DNA of 43,215 bases from Psychromonas sp. Urea-02u-13 (lineage in GTDB: Bacteria > Pseudomonadota > Gammaproteobacteria > Enterobacterales > Psychromonadaceae). The stretch spans positions 1-43,215 of the forward strand of contig NZ_PJBZ01000066.1 of assembly GCF_002835995.1 (NCBI RefSeq), read 5' to 3'. The translations under genes and the position numbers were made by a program. Of this stretch, positions 27,765 through 35,477 are shown in pieces (the first letter of the stretch is position 1; each line of letters starts with the position of its first letter). The notes below the pieces were generated by a model. That model saw only the letters and a list, made by a program, of their open reading frames with translations, was not told the origin of the DNA and did not search any database.

Positions 27765-30581
27765 ATGGAAAATAACGATCAAAATAATAAGGTGCCTACA
27801 ACACCCCTTATCCCTAACTCTGATGATTTAGCTACTTCTCAAGACACAAAAACTGTTTTTCGTAAGTTGATACAAGAGGCAGATCTCGCATCTAGCGCAA
27901 TAGATAAAACGGTTTTTGCTAAAAAAACTGATCTTCCGAAAATAACCCTTTCAGAAGAATTGGCCTCGCAGTCCATAGTGCCAACTATTGATGATGCGAC
28001 TCGTTTTAGACCCGTAAGTACTGGTATTGAAAGCGAGGCATCATTATTTACATCAAAAAATATTGTTGAAAATAATGATGCGACTCAGTTTAGAGCAAAA
28101 CCTTTACCTGAAAATAATGATGCAACGCAGTTTAGGCCAACATTAGAAAATGATACAAACCCAGTCGATTTACTGCTCAATGTAGATAATGATAAACATC
28201 AAATAGCTGATGTTAAGTCAAAGGCCCCATCTAATAAAAAAATGTTGAAAGGACGCTTTGTTTTAGAAGATGTTTTAGGTGTTGGTGGTATGGGGATTGT
28301 GTATAAAGCGAAAGATCTCCTACGTGTGGAAGCGCAAGATAGGGACCCTTATGTTGCTATTAAAGTATTAAGTGATGAGTTCAAAACACATCCTGAAGCT
28401 TTTATATCACTACAGCGTGAATCCAAAAAAGCACAACACATTGCCAACCAAAACACCGTAAAAGTTTATGACTTTGACCGTGATGGTGACGTTGTTTTTA
28501 TGACCATGGAATACATGATAGGGCAACCATTAGATGAGATGGTAAAGCAATATCATGCCACTGGTTTACCACGTAACGAAGCTTGGAATTTGTTACATGG
28601 CATGTGTGCAGCGCTTGTTCATGCACACAGTGAAAATATTGTTCATTCTGATTTAAAGCCAGGCAATGTATTTGTTACCGATCAAGGTGTCGCCAAAATA
28701 TTTGATTTTGGTATTGCGCGTGCTGTTGCAACGATTGACCGCAGTCAAGGGGAAAAAGATAAAACAGTATTTGATGCGGGTAACCTAGGGGCATTAACGC
28801 CTGCTTACGCAAGCCGAGAAATGTTATTAGGTCAAGTCCCTGATGTACGTGATGACATCTACGCGTTAGGCTGCATTGCCTATGAAATGCTGACAGGTGA
28901 TCACCCTTTTACGCGCTTGCCTGCAGATGAAGCTTATAATAAAAACCTTAAGCCTAAACGTATTCAAGGAATTAAAAAACGTCATTGGAAAGCTATCGAA
29001 GCCGCGCTTGCTTTTAAACGTGAAGATCGTATTGCTTCAGTTGAAGTGTTTTTCAAACAAATTACCGAAAAGAAAAAGGCCAACATGGCAGCATGGCTTT
29101 TATTTGCATCAGCATTAGGAGCAACGGGATACGCTTACACTGAAATAACAAAAATTGAAGCGCCACAAATATCTCAAGAAGAGTTAATGAACCAATTAGA
29201 ATTCAAGGTTCGTTATCAATTTTTGCAAGAAAAAATTGATGAATTGTTAGCCGAGGCTAACTTTTCTGAACGTTGGCAGTCTTCTCTTTGGGATGAAATG
29301 CAAGCGGTTAAGGATTTATTTCCCGAGAAGCCCACTCCTTGGTACTTTGAAAAGAAAGCGCTAATTTATCAGCTATATATTGAAAAAATCATTATTGCAG
29401 TGAAAGTTAATAAAGTAAGTACAGCGAATATACTGATTAATAATGCTGCGCGTTATACTGATGACTTATCTTTATTAGACGAACAGAAATTTTTGATTGA
29501 GCAATTACTCTCAGAGCAACTAAATGAAAAACAAGCAAAAAACACAAAGCTTGATGCTGCTAATAAATTGCAGGCCGAAGAAAAAAAGCGAAAAGAAGCT
29601 AAAGCGAGGAAAGCAAGGCAAGCTAAAATAAACGCTAGAAAAGCAGTTTCAGTGCAGAACAAAGAAAATCTCGAAACATACAATGTTGCAATGCGTAATG
29701 TAGAACAACAATTGACTTGCACACAACGATTGAACATGCGTGACTTTAAAATTGCAATTGAAAAACTTCGCTCGGTCAATATGCCTCGTTACCAAAAGGC
29801 TGAAACAAGTATTACGGGTAAATTAGTCACTTGTATTTCAACTATTGGTAAAACTCACCCTGAGTCAGCAAGAGATGCCAAACGTTATGCACAGTTATTG
29901 TTTACTAATAACGCAGCGATAGCAGGCATTATTATTAAAGATATTGATGGTTGCCAACTATCAATAGCAGGACTCGGCGCCAAAGGCAGCCGTGCGACCT
30001 GTAAAGACACTTTAAAGGTCGGTGGAAGTGCACCTACCATGGTTGTCGTACCAGCAGGGAAAAAAATAAAAGCATTTGCAATCGGAAAGTATGAAGTGAC
30101 GGTAGGAGACTTCAATCTGTATTGTAGAAAAAGCAAAGCCTGTAAATCAACGACTAATGTTAATAAGCGCTTACCCCAAACGAATATAACTATTTCTCAG
30201 GTTAATAAATATATTAAATGGCTTAATAAAGAGAGTGGAAAAAAATATCGCTTACCGACTCAGGCTGAATGGGCATATGCGGCTTTTGCAATAAATAATA
30301 AACTTGATTCAAACAGAAATTGCCAAATTAGTTCTCGTGGTATTGAAAAAGGAAAGGAATTAATCAAAACAACAACGGGTAAACAAAATAGTTGGGGGTT
30401 AGTTAATCATGCTGGTAATGCACAAGAATTAGTTTACGCGTCAGGGCGAAAACTTGTTGCGATAGGTGGTTTTTACAAAACATCAATGGATGTGTGTAAT
30501 AGCGAAAAAATTGAAGCGCATAACGGAAGTGCTGATCAATATACGGGTTTCCGCTTGGCAAGAAATATCATAGGTAGATAA
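27765..30581 (+). CDS. ppkA: T6SS Ser/Thr kinase PpkA with a C-terminal FGE/TagR-like domain
   Basis: The 938-residue product has five parts. Residues 1-155 are an unstructured N terminus with five T-x-F motifs (Thr30, 49, 79, 107, 121). A Hanks-type kinase (about 160-430) has glycine loop GVGGMG, Lys200, catalytic HSDLKPGN (Asp296) and DFG at 314-316. A membrane helix lies at about 441-460. A lysine/alanine-rich coiled coil spans about 580-640. The C terminus (about 765-938) is a formylglycine-generating-enzyme/SUMF1-like domain with GKYEVTVGDFNLYC, YRLPTQAEWAYAA and YTGFRLAR. In Pseudomonas the FGE-like TagR is a separate periplasmic activator of PpkA; here it is part of the kinase. The kinase residues look intact. 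Confidence 0.95.
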   Translation: MENNDQNNKVPTTPLIPNSDDLATSQDTKTVFRKLIQEADLASSAIDKTVFAKKTDLPKITLSEELASQSIVPTIDDATRFRPVSTGIESEASLFTSKNIVENNDATQFRAKPLPENNDATQFRPTLENDTNPVDLLLNVDNDKHQIADVKSKAPSNKKMLKGRFVLEDVLGVGGMGIVYKAKDLLRVEAQDRDPYVAIKVLSDEFKTHPEAFISLQRESKKAQHIANQNTVKVYDFDRDGDVVFMTMEYMIGQPLDEMVKQYHATGLPRNEAWNLLHGMCAALVHAHSENIVHSDLKPGNVFVTDQGVAKIFDFGIARAVATIDRSQGEKDKTVFDAGNLGALTPAYASREMLLGQVPDVRDDIYALGCIAYEMLTGDHPFTRLPADEAYNKNLKPKRIQGIKKRHWKAIEAALAFKREDRIASVEVFFKQITEKKKANMAAWLLFASALGATGYAYTEITKIEAPQISQEELMNQLEFKVRYQFLQEKIDELLAEANFSERWQSSLWDEMQAVKDLFPEKPTPWYFEKKALIYQLYIEKIIIAVKVNKVSTANILINNAARYTDDLSLLDEQKFLIEQLLSEQLNEKQAKNTKLDAANKLQAEEKKRKEAKARKARQAKINARKAVSVQNKENLETYNVAMRNVEQQLTCTQRLNMRDFKIAIEKLRSVNMPRYQKAETSITGKLVTCISTIGKTHPESARDAKRYAQLLFTNNAAIAGIIIKDIDGCQLSIAGLGAKGSRATCKDTLKVGGSAPTMVVVPAGKKIKAFAIGKYEVTVGDFNLYCRKSKACKSTTNVNKRLPQTNITISQVNKYIKWLNKESGKKYRLPTQAEWAYAAFAINNKLDSNRNCQISSRGIEKGKELIKTTTGKQNSWGLVNHAGNAQELVYASGRKLVAIGGFYKTSMDVCNSEKIEAHNGSADQYTGFRLARNIIGR

Positions 30582-30583
30582 CA

Positions 30584-30850
30584 ATGAATATCACAGAATG
30601 CTCTTTAAAACTGCGTGAACTCACTGAACATCATGCAAATTATCAGCTTAATTTTGAGGACTATCGTATACAAAGAAAAGTGTTATTAGATAGCTTAGAT
30701 CAACAATATAACGGGGTTGTCGCAGAGCAGATTGATACTCTACTTGAGCCTATTATAGAAAATGAAACACAGCAGGACAAAACTCAACCTTATTTAGCAT
30801 CAAAAATAGGGCGATGTATTAGTTTTTTAAAAAGAAACAACGAAAATTAA
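30584..30850 (+). CDS. Small cytoplasmic T6SS-linked protein, SHOCT-like
   Basis: An 88-residue, highly helical, acidic protein without a signal peptide, starting two bases after the ppkA stop. The segment FEDYRIQRKVLLDSLDQQYNG resembles the short SHOCT-type pattern (a phenylalanine/tyrosine-led helix followed by K-x-x-L-L), but I would not assign a family from this alone. Close coupling to ppkA points to an accessory role in the phosphorylation branch. It is the last gene before the ExbB homologue, 44 bases away, with no terminator between. Confidence 0.75.
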   Translation: MNITECSLKLRELTEHHANYQLNFEDYRIQRKVLLDSLDQQYNGVVAEQIDTLLEPIIENETQQDKTQPYLASKIGRCISFLKRNNEN

Positions 30851-30894
30851 TTCAATATTTATTTTATTTTTAAAACATAACAAAAGGTATTTTT

Positions 30895-31512
30895 ATGGAA
30901 ATCGTTAAATTATTTCAAGCGGGCGGTACATTTATGTATCCGATTTTATTTGTACTAGCTATTGGGCTTGCGATTTCAATCGAACGTTTCATTTACTTAA
31001 GTAAAGTACAACGTGCAACAAATAGTGTTTGGTCTGAACTAGTACCTATGCTCAAAGCACTTGATTTTCAGCGGGCTATAAAGCTCACTTCTGAAGTGAA
31101 AACCCCGATTGCGAATGTACTAAATTATGGTTTTTCTCGCCATAGCGATGAAAAAAGTCGAGAAGTCATTGAAGCTGCTATGGAAGAGGGCATCATGGAT
31201 GAGCTACCAAAATTAACACAACGTACGCACTACTTAGCAACATTTGCCAATATCGCTACATTACTTGGTTTATTAGGGACTATCATCGGTCTTATTCAAG
31301 CCTTTACTGCAGTCGCACAAGCTGATCCTGCTGAAAAAGCGGATCTATTATCAGCGAGTATCTCTGTGGCAATGAACACGACCGCATTTGGTCTTATCGC
31401 GGCAATACCGCTGTTATTAACGCATTCATACCTCATTACTAAAACCGCACATTTAGTTGACAGCATCGAAAAGTCATCACTCAAAGCCCTTAACTTAATG
31501 GTAAGAGATTAA
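30895..31512 (+). CDS. exbB: MotA/TolQ/ExbB-family proton channel subunit
   Basis: The 205-residue inner-membrane subunit of a proton-driven motor. It has three membrane helices (about 13-31, 113-140 and 152-180) and the family core LATFANIATLLGLLGTIIGL followed by ISVAMNTTAFGL, which lines the channel in ExbB and TolQ. An AAAGG precedes the ATG. It opens the exbB-exbD-exbD-agmX block and is preceded by T6SS genes on the same strand without a visible terminator. Its partner AgmX-like protein suggests an AglRQS-type or TonB-type envelope machine rather than classic iron uptake. Confidence 0.93.
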   Translation: MEIVKLFQAGGTFMYPILFVLAIGLAISIERFIYLSKVQRATNSVWSELVPMLKALDFQRAIKLTSEVKTPIANVLNYGFSRHSDEKSREVIEAAMEEGIMDELPKLTQRTHYLATFANIATLLGLLGTIIGLIQAFTAVAQADPAEKADLLSASISVAMNTTAFGLIAAIPLLLTHSYLITKTAHLVDSIEKSSLKALNLMVRD

Positions 31513-31515
31513 CTC

Positions 31516-32052
31516 ATGAAAAGAAGAGGGATGAAAGGCATAGAGCAGGCAGAAGAGCTTAACATTACCGCTTTTTTGAACTTAATGGTGATCTTAGTAC
31601 CATTCTTATTAATCACAGCCGTGTTCTCGCGCCTAACCGTACTAGAGCTAAATTTACCGGCACTAGATGCTCAAAATGATGCATCTGAGCCAATTAAATT
31701 GCAGCTTGAGTTAGTGATTAGGGACAAAAGTTTTGATATCCAAGATGCCAATCTTGGTCTTATCAAGCGTATAGAGCGCTCTGGTAGTGAGAACCAATGG
31801 AAACAATTTACCGATGCAATGGTCGCGATAAAAGTGCGTTTTCCTGATGAAATGGGGATAACACTGTTACTTGAGCCTGCGATTGAATATAAAACCATGA
31901 TCAAAGTGATGGACAAAGTACGTATTGCAAAAGTGGTTTCCGGTTTTGATCTTGAAACCGTGGTGTTATTTCCCAATATATCTATTGGTGATGCAAAAGT
32001 ATTAACCGACGTTGTTACTGAAAATAGTAATGAAATAGCGAAAGAGAAATAA
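31516..32052 (+). CDS. exbD: ExbD/TolR-family protein with Asn in place of the helix Asp
   Basis: A 178-residue protein with one N-terminal membrane helix (about 19-40) and a periplasmic ExbD/TolR fold. In classic ExbD the helix carries a proton-binding Asp in the pattern PFIDVML. Here the aligned stretch AFLNLMVILVPF has Asn22 at that position. The protein may therefore be a structural, non-protonated partner of the second ExbD, which keeps the Asp. It starts three bases after exbB. Paired ExbD/TolR homologues also occur in the Myxococcus Agl motor. Confidence 0.9.
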   Translation: MKRRGMKGIEQAEELNITAFLNLMVILVPFLLITAVFSRLTVLELNLPALDAQNDASEPIKLQLELVIRDKSFDIQDANLGLIKRIERSGSENQWKQFTDAMVAIKVRFPDEMGITLLLEPAIEYKTMIKVMDKVRIAKVVSGFDLETVVLFPNISIGDAKVLTDVVTENSNEIAKEK

Positions 32053-32054
32053 CC

Positions 32055-32561
32055 ATGAAAAATAGCAAACTTTCAGGACGTTCAAAACGCAAGTCAAGCT
32101 TTAACAAGCTTCATAGTCATGCGGGCTTAAACCTCGTCTCACTAATGGATATTTTTACTATTTTGGTTTTTTTCTTATTGGTTAGCTCTGGTTCGCAACA
32201 GTTACCAAACAGTAAAGACATTACCTTACCCGCATCGGTAGCCGATAAGGTGCCTGAAGAGACGCTTGTTATTAGCATTACCGAAACAGAGGTATTAGTG
32301 CAAGGTAAAAAAGTAGCTGAGGTTGCTACGCTGATGAATTCAGAACAAAGCATAATAGACGCATTAAAAACAGAGCTTAACTTTCGTGCTGATAGCCGTG
32401 TTTATGCCGATAAAGATGATAATAGTGGCCTTGCCGTTACTATCATGGGAGATGAAAATATTCCCTATGAACTATTAAGGAAGATATTAGCAACTTGTCG
32501 CGCAGCTAATTACACCAAAATAGCATTTGCAGCAGTGCAAACTGCTCAGGAGAAAGGTTAA
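32055..32561 (+). CDS. exbD: ExbD/TolR-family protein with canonical helix Asp
   Basis: A 168-residue ExbD/TolR homologue. The basic N terminus is followed by a membrane helix (about 25-44), LNLVSLMDIFTILVFFLLV, carrying Asp32 at the proton-binding position. The periplasmic domain ends with RKILATCRAANYTKIAFA, typical of the fold. It starts two bases after the first exbD. Together they could form the hetero-dimeric plug of an ExbB pentamer. This is inference from the paired genes. Confidence 0.93.
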   Translation: MKNSKLSGRSKRKSSFNKLHSHAGLNLVSLMDIFTILVFFLLVSSGSQQLPNSKDITLPASVADKVPEETLVISITETEVLVQGKKVAEVATLMNSEQSIIDALKTELNFRADSRVYADKDDNSGLAVTIMGDENIPYELLRKILATCRAANYTKIAFAAVQTAQEKG

Positions 32562-32566
32562 TAATA

Positions 32567-33592
32567 ATGATAAATGCTACTTATCAACAGTTAGCGCTGG
32601 ATTGGCACCCAAAAAGTAAGACAGACCGTTCATTCATTCTGTTACTTGCCTTCATTTTAGTATTGACCATGGGGTTTGCTATGTTAATGGCAAGCATTGA
32701 GGTACCTGCTGAAACTAAACGACAAAAAATCGTGATCCCTGAGCGTGTGGCTAAATTTATTTTAGATAAGCCCAAACCTAAACCAAAGCCGATTATTAAA
32801 CAAAAGCCTAAACCAAAACCGATTAAAAAAGAGATCCCTAAGCCTAAAAAAGAGGTGGTTAAACCTAAAGAGAAAATTAAGGTTAAAAAACAACCTCCTA
32901 AGAAAGAGCGCGTATTAACAGCAAAGCAGGTCAAAGCACGTGATACAGCAAGTAAAAGTGGTCTATTAGCATTAAGCAGTGAACTTGCTGATTTAATGGA
33001 TACCTCTGATATCGATGGCATGGTGGGCACTAAACTTGCGAAAGGCAACGGGGGAACGGATGCGCTGTTACTTGCATCAAATAACAACTCTGATGTGTTA
33101 AGTGTCGGAACAACTAAAGGTAGCGGGGGCGTTAGCGGGCGTAATGTTGGCTCGGGTGGCACATCTTCTACTGTACAGCTGAACAAAAGCGCAGTCGCTA
33201 ATGCACAGCAAGCACTGCTCGCATCACGTGCAGATGAAAAAATTGTTAACAGTGTTCATAAAGCGGATAAATCAAGCAAGAAAAAGGCTAAGCGAACAGG
33301 TAATTATCGTCCAGAAGAAGATATTGCCTACGTAATGGATAAAAACAAAAGTAAGTTACATGCTTTATATCGTAAAGCGCGTCGCACAAACCCAAGTATC
33401 AAGGGGAAAATTGTATTGGAAATCACCATTTCACCTGCAGGTAAAGTGTTGAAAGTACATATTGCATCCAGTGAGCTTGACGACGATAAGCTTGAAAGAC
33501 GCATTGTTTCACGTGTTAAGAAATTTAATTTTGGTGTGGATAATGTAAAAGCAGTAACGGTGACTTATCCGATAGAATTTTTACCCTCTTAA
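32567..33592 (+). CDS. TonB-like energy transducer with AgmX/PglI C-terminal domain
   Basis: The 341-residue protein has a cytoplasmic N terminus, one membrane helix (about 23-43) and a periplasm-spanning Pro/Lys-rich stretch (KPKPKPKP repeats, about 69-120). A Ser/Gly-rich linker follows. The C-terminal domain (about 255-341) contains YVMDKNKSKLHALYRKARR and KGKIVLEITISPAGKVLKV. That domain is the AgmX/PglI C-terminal type, a relative of TonB. It probably carries motor force from ExbBD to envelope partners, likely the TPR lipoproteins encoded at 716-5509. A strong terminator follows 24 bases after the stop. Confidence 0.9.
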   Translation: MINATYQQLALDWHPKSKTDRSFILLLAFILVLTMGFAMLMASIEVPAETKRQKIVIPERVAKFILDKPKPKPKPIIKQKPKPKPIKKEIPKPKKEVVKPKEKIKVKKQPPKKERVLTAKQVKARDTASKSGLLALSSELADLMDTSDIDGMVGTKLAKGNGGTDALLLASNNNSDVLSVGTTKGSGGVSGRNVGSGGTSSTVQLNKSAVANAQQALLASRADEKIVNSVHKADKSSKKKAKRTGNYRPEEDIAYVMDKNKSKLHALYRKARRTNPSIKGKIVLEITISPAGKVLKVHIASSELDDDKLERRIVSRVKKFNFGVDNVKAVTVTYPIEFLPS

Positions 33593-33616
33593 TTATTTTA
33601 TAACCATGGCTAATTT

Positions 33617-33647
33617 AAAAGGAGCATATCACTATGCTCCTTTTTTA
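33617..33647 (+). terminator. Intrinsic terminator after the AgmX-like gene
   Basis: AAAAGGAGCATA (33617-33628) and TATGCTCCTTTT (33633-33644) form a 12-bp stem with a four-base loop, followed by more T. It ends the exbB-agmX block and separates it from the cargo genes. Confidence 0.92.
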
Positions 33648-33889
33648 TTTCAATCATAGTAATGATTTTATAGGGCGGTCGTGCAGTTACATCATCGTAG
33701 ATATATTCCCCTTCACTAAAGCTCCATATCATAAAGGCTTGAATAGTATATTTTGGTTTTTTTTTGCTGTTACTTTTTTAGAGTATATGTTTTTTATAAA
33801 AGCCGTAGTAACTTATCAAAAATTAACATACAATTTGCTTTCAAAGGTGCTGTTTCATTATTATTTAAGCGCTGTATAAATGAAAAAAT

Positions 33890-33946
33890 AATGATGTTAA
33901 TCAAAATCAATGATGTTAATAAAAATTAATGATACTAATCAAAATA
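33890..33946 (+). repeat. Three 19-bp imperfect tandem repeats upstream of the C58 protease gene
   Basis: Units starting AATGAT begin at 33890, 33909 and 33928, exactly 19 bases apart. Each reads roughly AATGATGTTAATCAAAATC with a few changes. They end 20 bases before the start codon at 33966. The remainder of the 33593-33965 gap holds the terminator and AT-rich DNA with no convincing gene. The repeats could be binding sites or simple slippage products. Confidence 0.7.
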
Positions 33947-33965
33947 TGAAATAAAGGATAGAGTG

Positions 33966-34517
33966 ATGTCTATAAGAGCCTTAGCTGAAGAACATGGTGG
34001 AAAAAGAACCAATAAATTTAATCAAAGCAAAGGCTTAAGCCAGAATTGGCGCCACCTTATCCCTGAGTCACAAGGCGGTGTTTGCGGTGGTCTATCATTG
34101 ATGTGGTTATCTTCTCGTAAATCAGGGTTAACTCAAAACGTATTTGAAAAACGCTATGCAGAGCCATTGTTTAAGTATGCTGAACGTGCCTCACAGCTGG
34201 GAGCTAATAACTGTTTAGGCGGCCATCAAGGCATTGACAATGTAGCCAATACATTGGGGCTTAATAAAGGCAGTGCGAAAGTGACAGTGAGCAACACTGG
34301 AATGCCTAAATGGATTGTTAAAGGCCCTTCAAAATACGTATTTATTGCTGTAAACGGTCATGCTGTCGCAGCAGAAATATCAGGAAAAGTAGTCAACTTT
34401 TTTGACCCTAATTATGGTCAGTTTAAGTTTCCTGACACACTAAAATTTGTTTTATTTATGCAAGATTATTTAACTATTACTAATCAAACAGCCGCATTTT
34501 TAAAATTTTACCGATAG
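33966..34517 (+). CDS. YopT-type (peptidase C58) cysteine protease, candidate T6SS effector
   Basis: A 183-residue protein without a signal peptide. GGVCGGLSLMWL places a Cys at 40, NGHAVAAE a His at 132 and FFDPNYGQF an Asp at 147. This Cys-His-Asp order is that of C58 proteases such as YopT and AvrPphB, and the His-to-Asp spacing of 15 equals AvrPphB. These enzymes cleave host or target-cell proteins. The ATG at 33966 has AAAGGA seven bases upstream (a GTG at 33963 is an alternative). The protein is almost only catalytic domain. It lies just beyond the T6SS locus and has no obvious adjacent immunity gene, which suits a protease aimed at eukaryotic cells, but that is inference. Confidence 0.75.
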   Translation: MSIRALAEEHGGKRTNKFNQSKGLSQNWRHLIPESQGGVCGGLSLMWLSSRKSGLTQNVFEKRYAEPLFKYAERASQLGANNCLGGHQGIDNVANTLGLNKGSAKVTVSNTGMPKWIVKGPSKYVFIAVNGHAVAAEISGKVVNFFDPNYGQFKFPDTLKFVLFMQDYLTITNQTAAFLKFYR

Positions 34518-34537
34518 CATCTATTATATTAAAAAAT

Positions 34538-34556
34538 AGTTCGAGTCCGAACTCGA
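34538..34556. other. Two overlapping short palindromes after the C58 gene
   Basis: AGTTCGAGTCCGAACT (34538-34553) and TCGAGTCCGAACTCGA (34541-34556) are alternative six-base-arm hairpins sharing one sequence. No T-run follows, so an intrinsic terminator is unlikely. They lie in a 174-bp gap that otherwise shows nothing. Confidence 0.3.
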
Positions 34557-34691
34557 TTGCTTGAGTGTTAAACGTCAATAAGTGCCATTTAAAATGTCAA
34601 AATAACAATGAAAACGTATATTTTAGATGAATTGTTCGATATGATTAAATACTAATCAAAGATTTTTTTGCAAAGGATTGTGGCGAAATAG

Positions 34692-35477
34692 ATGTTTACT
34701 TCTCAAGTAGTTAAAGACAGAGCGGGGCAGTTTTATATAATTTGCCTACGCAATCAAGGACGTCACAATCTAGCTATTCAGCCGGAGACTTTTTATAACA
34801 CCCAAGCCAGTTATCAGTTTGTAACAAGCCTGCAAGCCCCTTTGGGTCTGTGGCAAAATATCGCCTCTTCGAATTCATTTTTTAGCCTACAAAGATGGCA
34901 AAACACAAACCCAAGTTTAAGTATTGAACACTATGTAGCAGAAGTGTTGGTACAGGGCTTTGTCGAGGTCTATAAGACGGCAGACGTACAGTTACTTCAG
35001 CAACAATCAAATCAAACACGGGTTAAAGACAGTTTTGGTCGTGGATATCAACTACAGCCAGCTGCGAGTTTATTGCTGGGTAATGGTAACGACATAAAAC
35101 AGATTAGAAGTAAGACTGAAGCAGAACTATTTATACAAAAACTATCCCTCGATGATGATGCCATTTCTCAATTGCTCAAAGCGAACAATGTCAACAGTCC
35201 TAAACCACCGTCCGAAGCACTTGTTTCAGCATTGATTGATGGTGAACTTGTTGTTTCTGTTTTACCGCCTGTGCGCAAGCCTGTTTCAAAAACGGAATTT
35301 GTCGAACAGGCAATGACGTTGAATGAACCCGCTCCTGTTGCGCCGTCCAATCATGATAAAGCAGCCCCTGTATCAAACGATAGGTCAGATAATGGTGATG
35401 CTGAAGCATTAATGAAAGCTGCAGAAGATGGTACTCCATTCTGTGAGGAGTGTGAAAATGCGAAAAGCGCAGCATAA
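34692..35477 (+). CDS. Conserved-looking cargo-module protein of unknown function, upstream of the DUF4123 gene
   Basis: A 261-residue protein with no signal peptide or membrane helix. The N-terminal two-thirds look folded (FYIICLRNQGRHNLAIQPE, GYQLQPAASLLLGNG, ALIDGELVVSVLPP). The last 60 residues are a Pro/Ala/Asp-rich linker ending in DGTPFCEECENAKSAA, a Cys-x-x-Cys tail. I have seen similar tails in proteins next to DUF4123 genes, but I cannot name the family. It overlaps the adaptor gene by about 20 bases. It may act as a co-chaperone, a spike-linked carrier or part of the effector complex. Confidence 0.7.
   Translation: MFTSQVVKDRAGQFYIICLRNQGRHNLAIQPETFYNTQASYQFVTSLQAPLGLWQNIASSNSFFSLQRWQNTNPSLSIEHYVAEVLVQGFVEVYKTADVQLLQQQSNQTRVKDSFGRGYQLQPAASLLLGNGNDIKQIRSKTEAELFIQKLSLDDDAISQLLKANNVNSPKPPSEALVSALIDGELVVSVLPPVRKPVSKTEFVEQAMTLNEPAPVAPSNHDKAAPVSNDRSDNGDAEALMKAAEDGTPFCEECENAKSAA

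Noticed and set aside
27849-30136. Several frames on both strands inside ppkA
   Set aside because: They overlap a long, well conserved kinase gene, have no ribosome sites and show no known motifs.
33634-33879. 81-codon open frame after the AgmX-like gene
   Set aside because: It begins inside the terminator stem, has no Shine-Dalgarno, is rich in Phe/Tyr/Ile as expected of AT-rich noncoding DNA, and resembles no protein I know.
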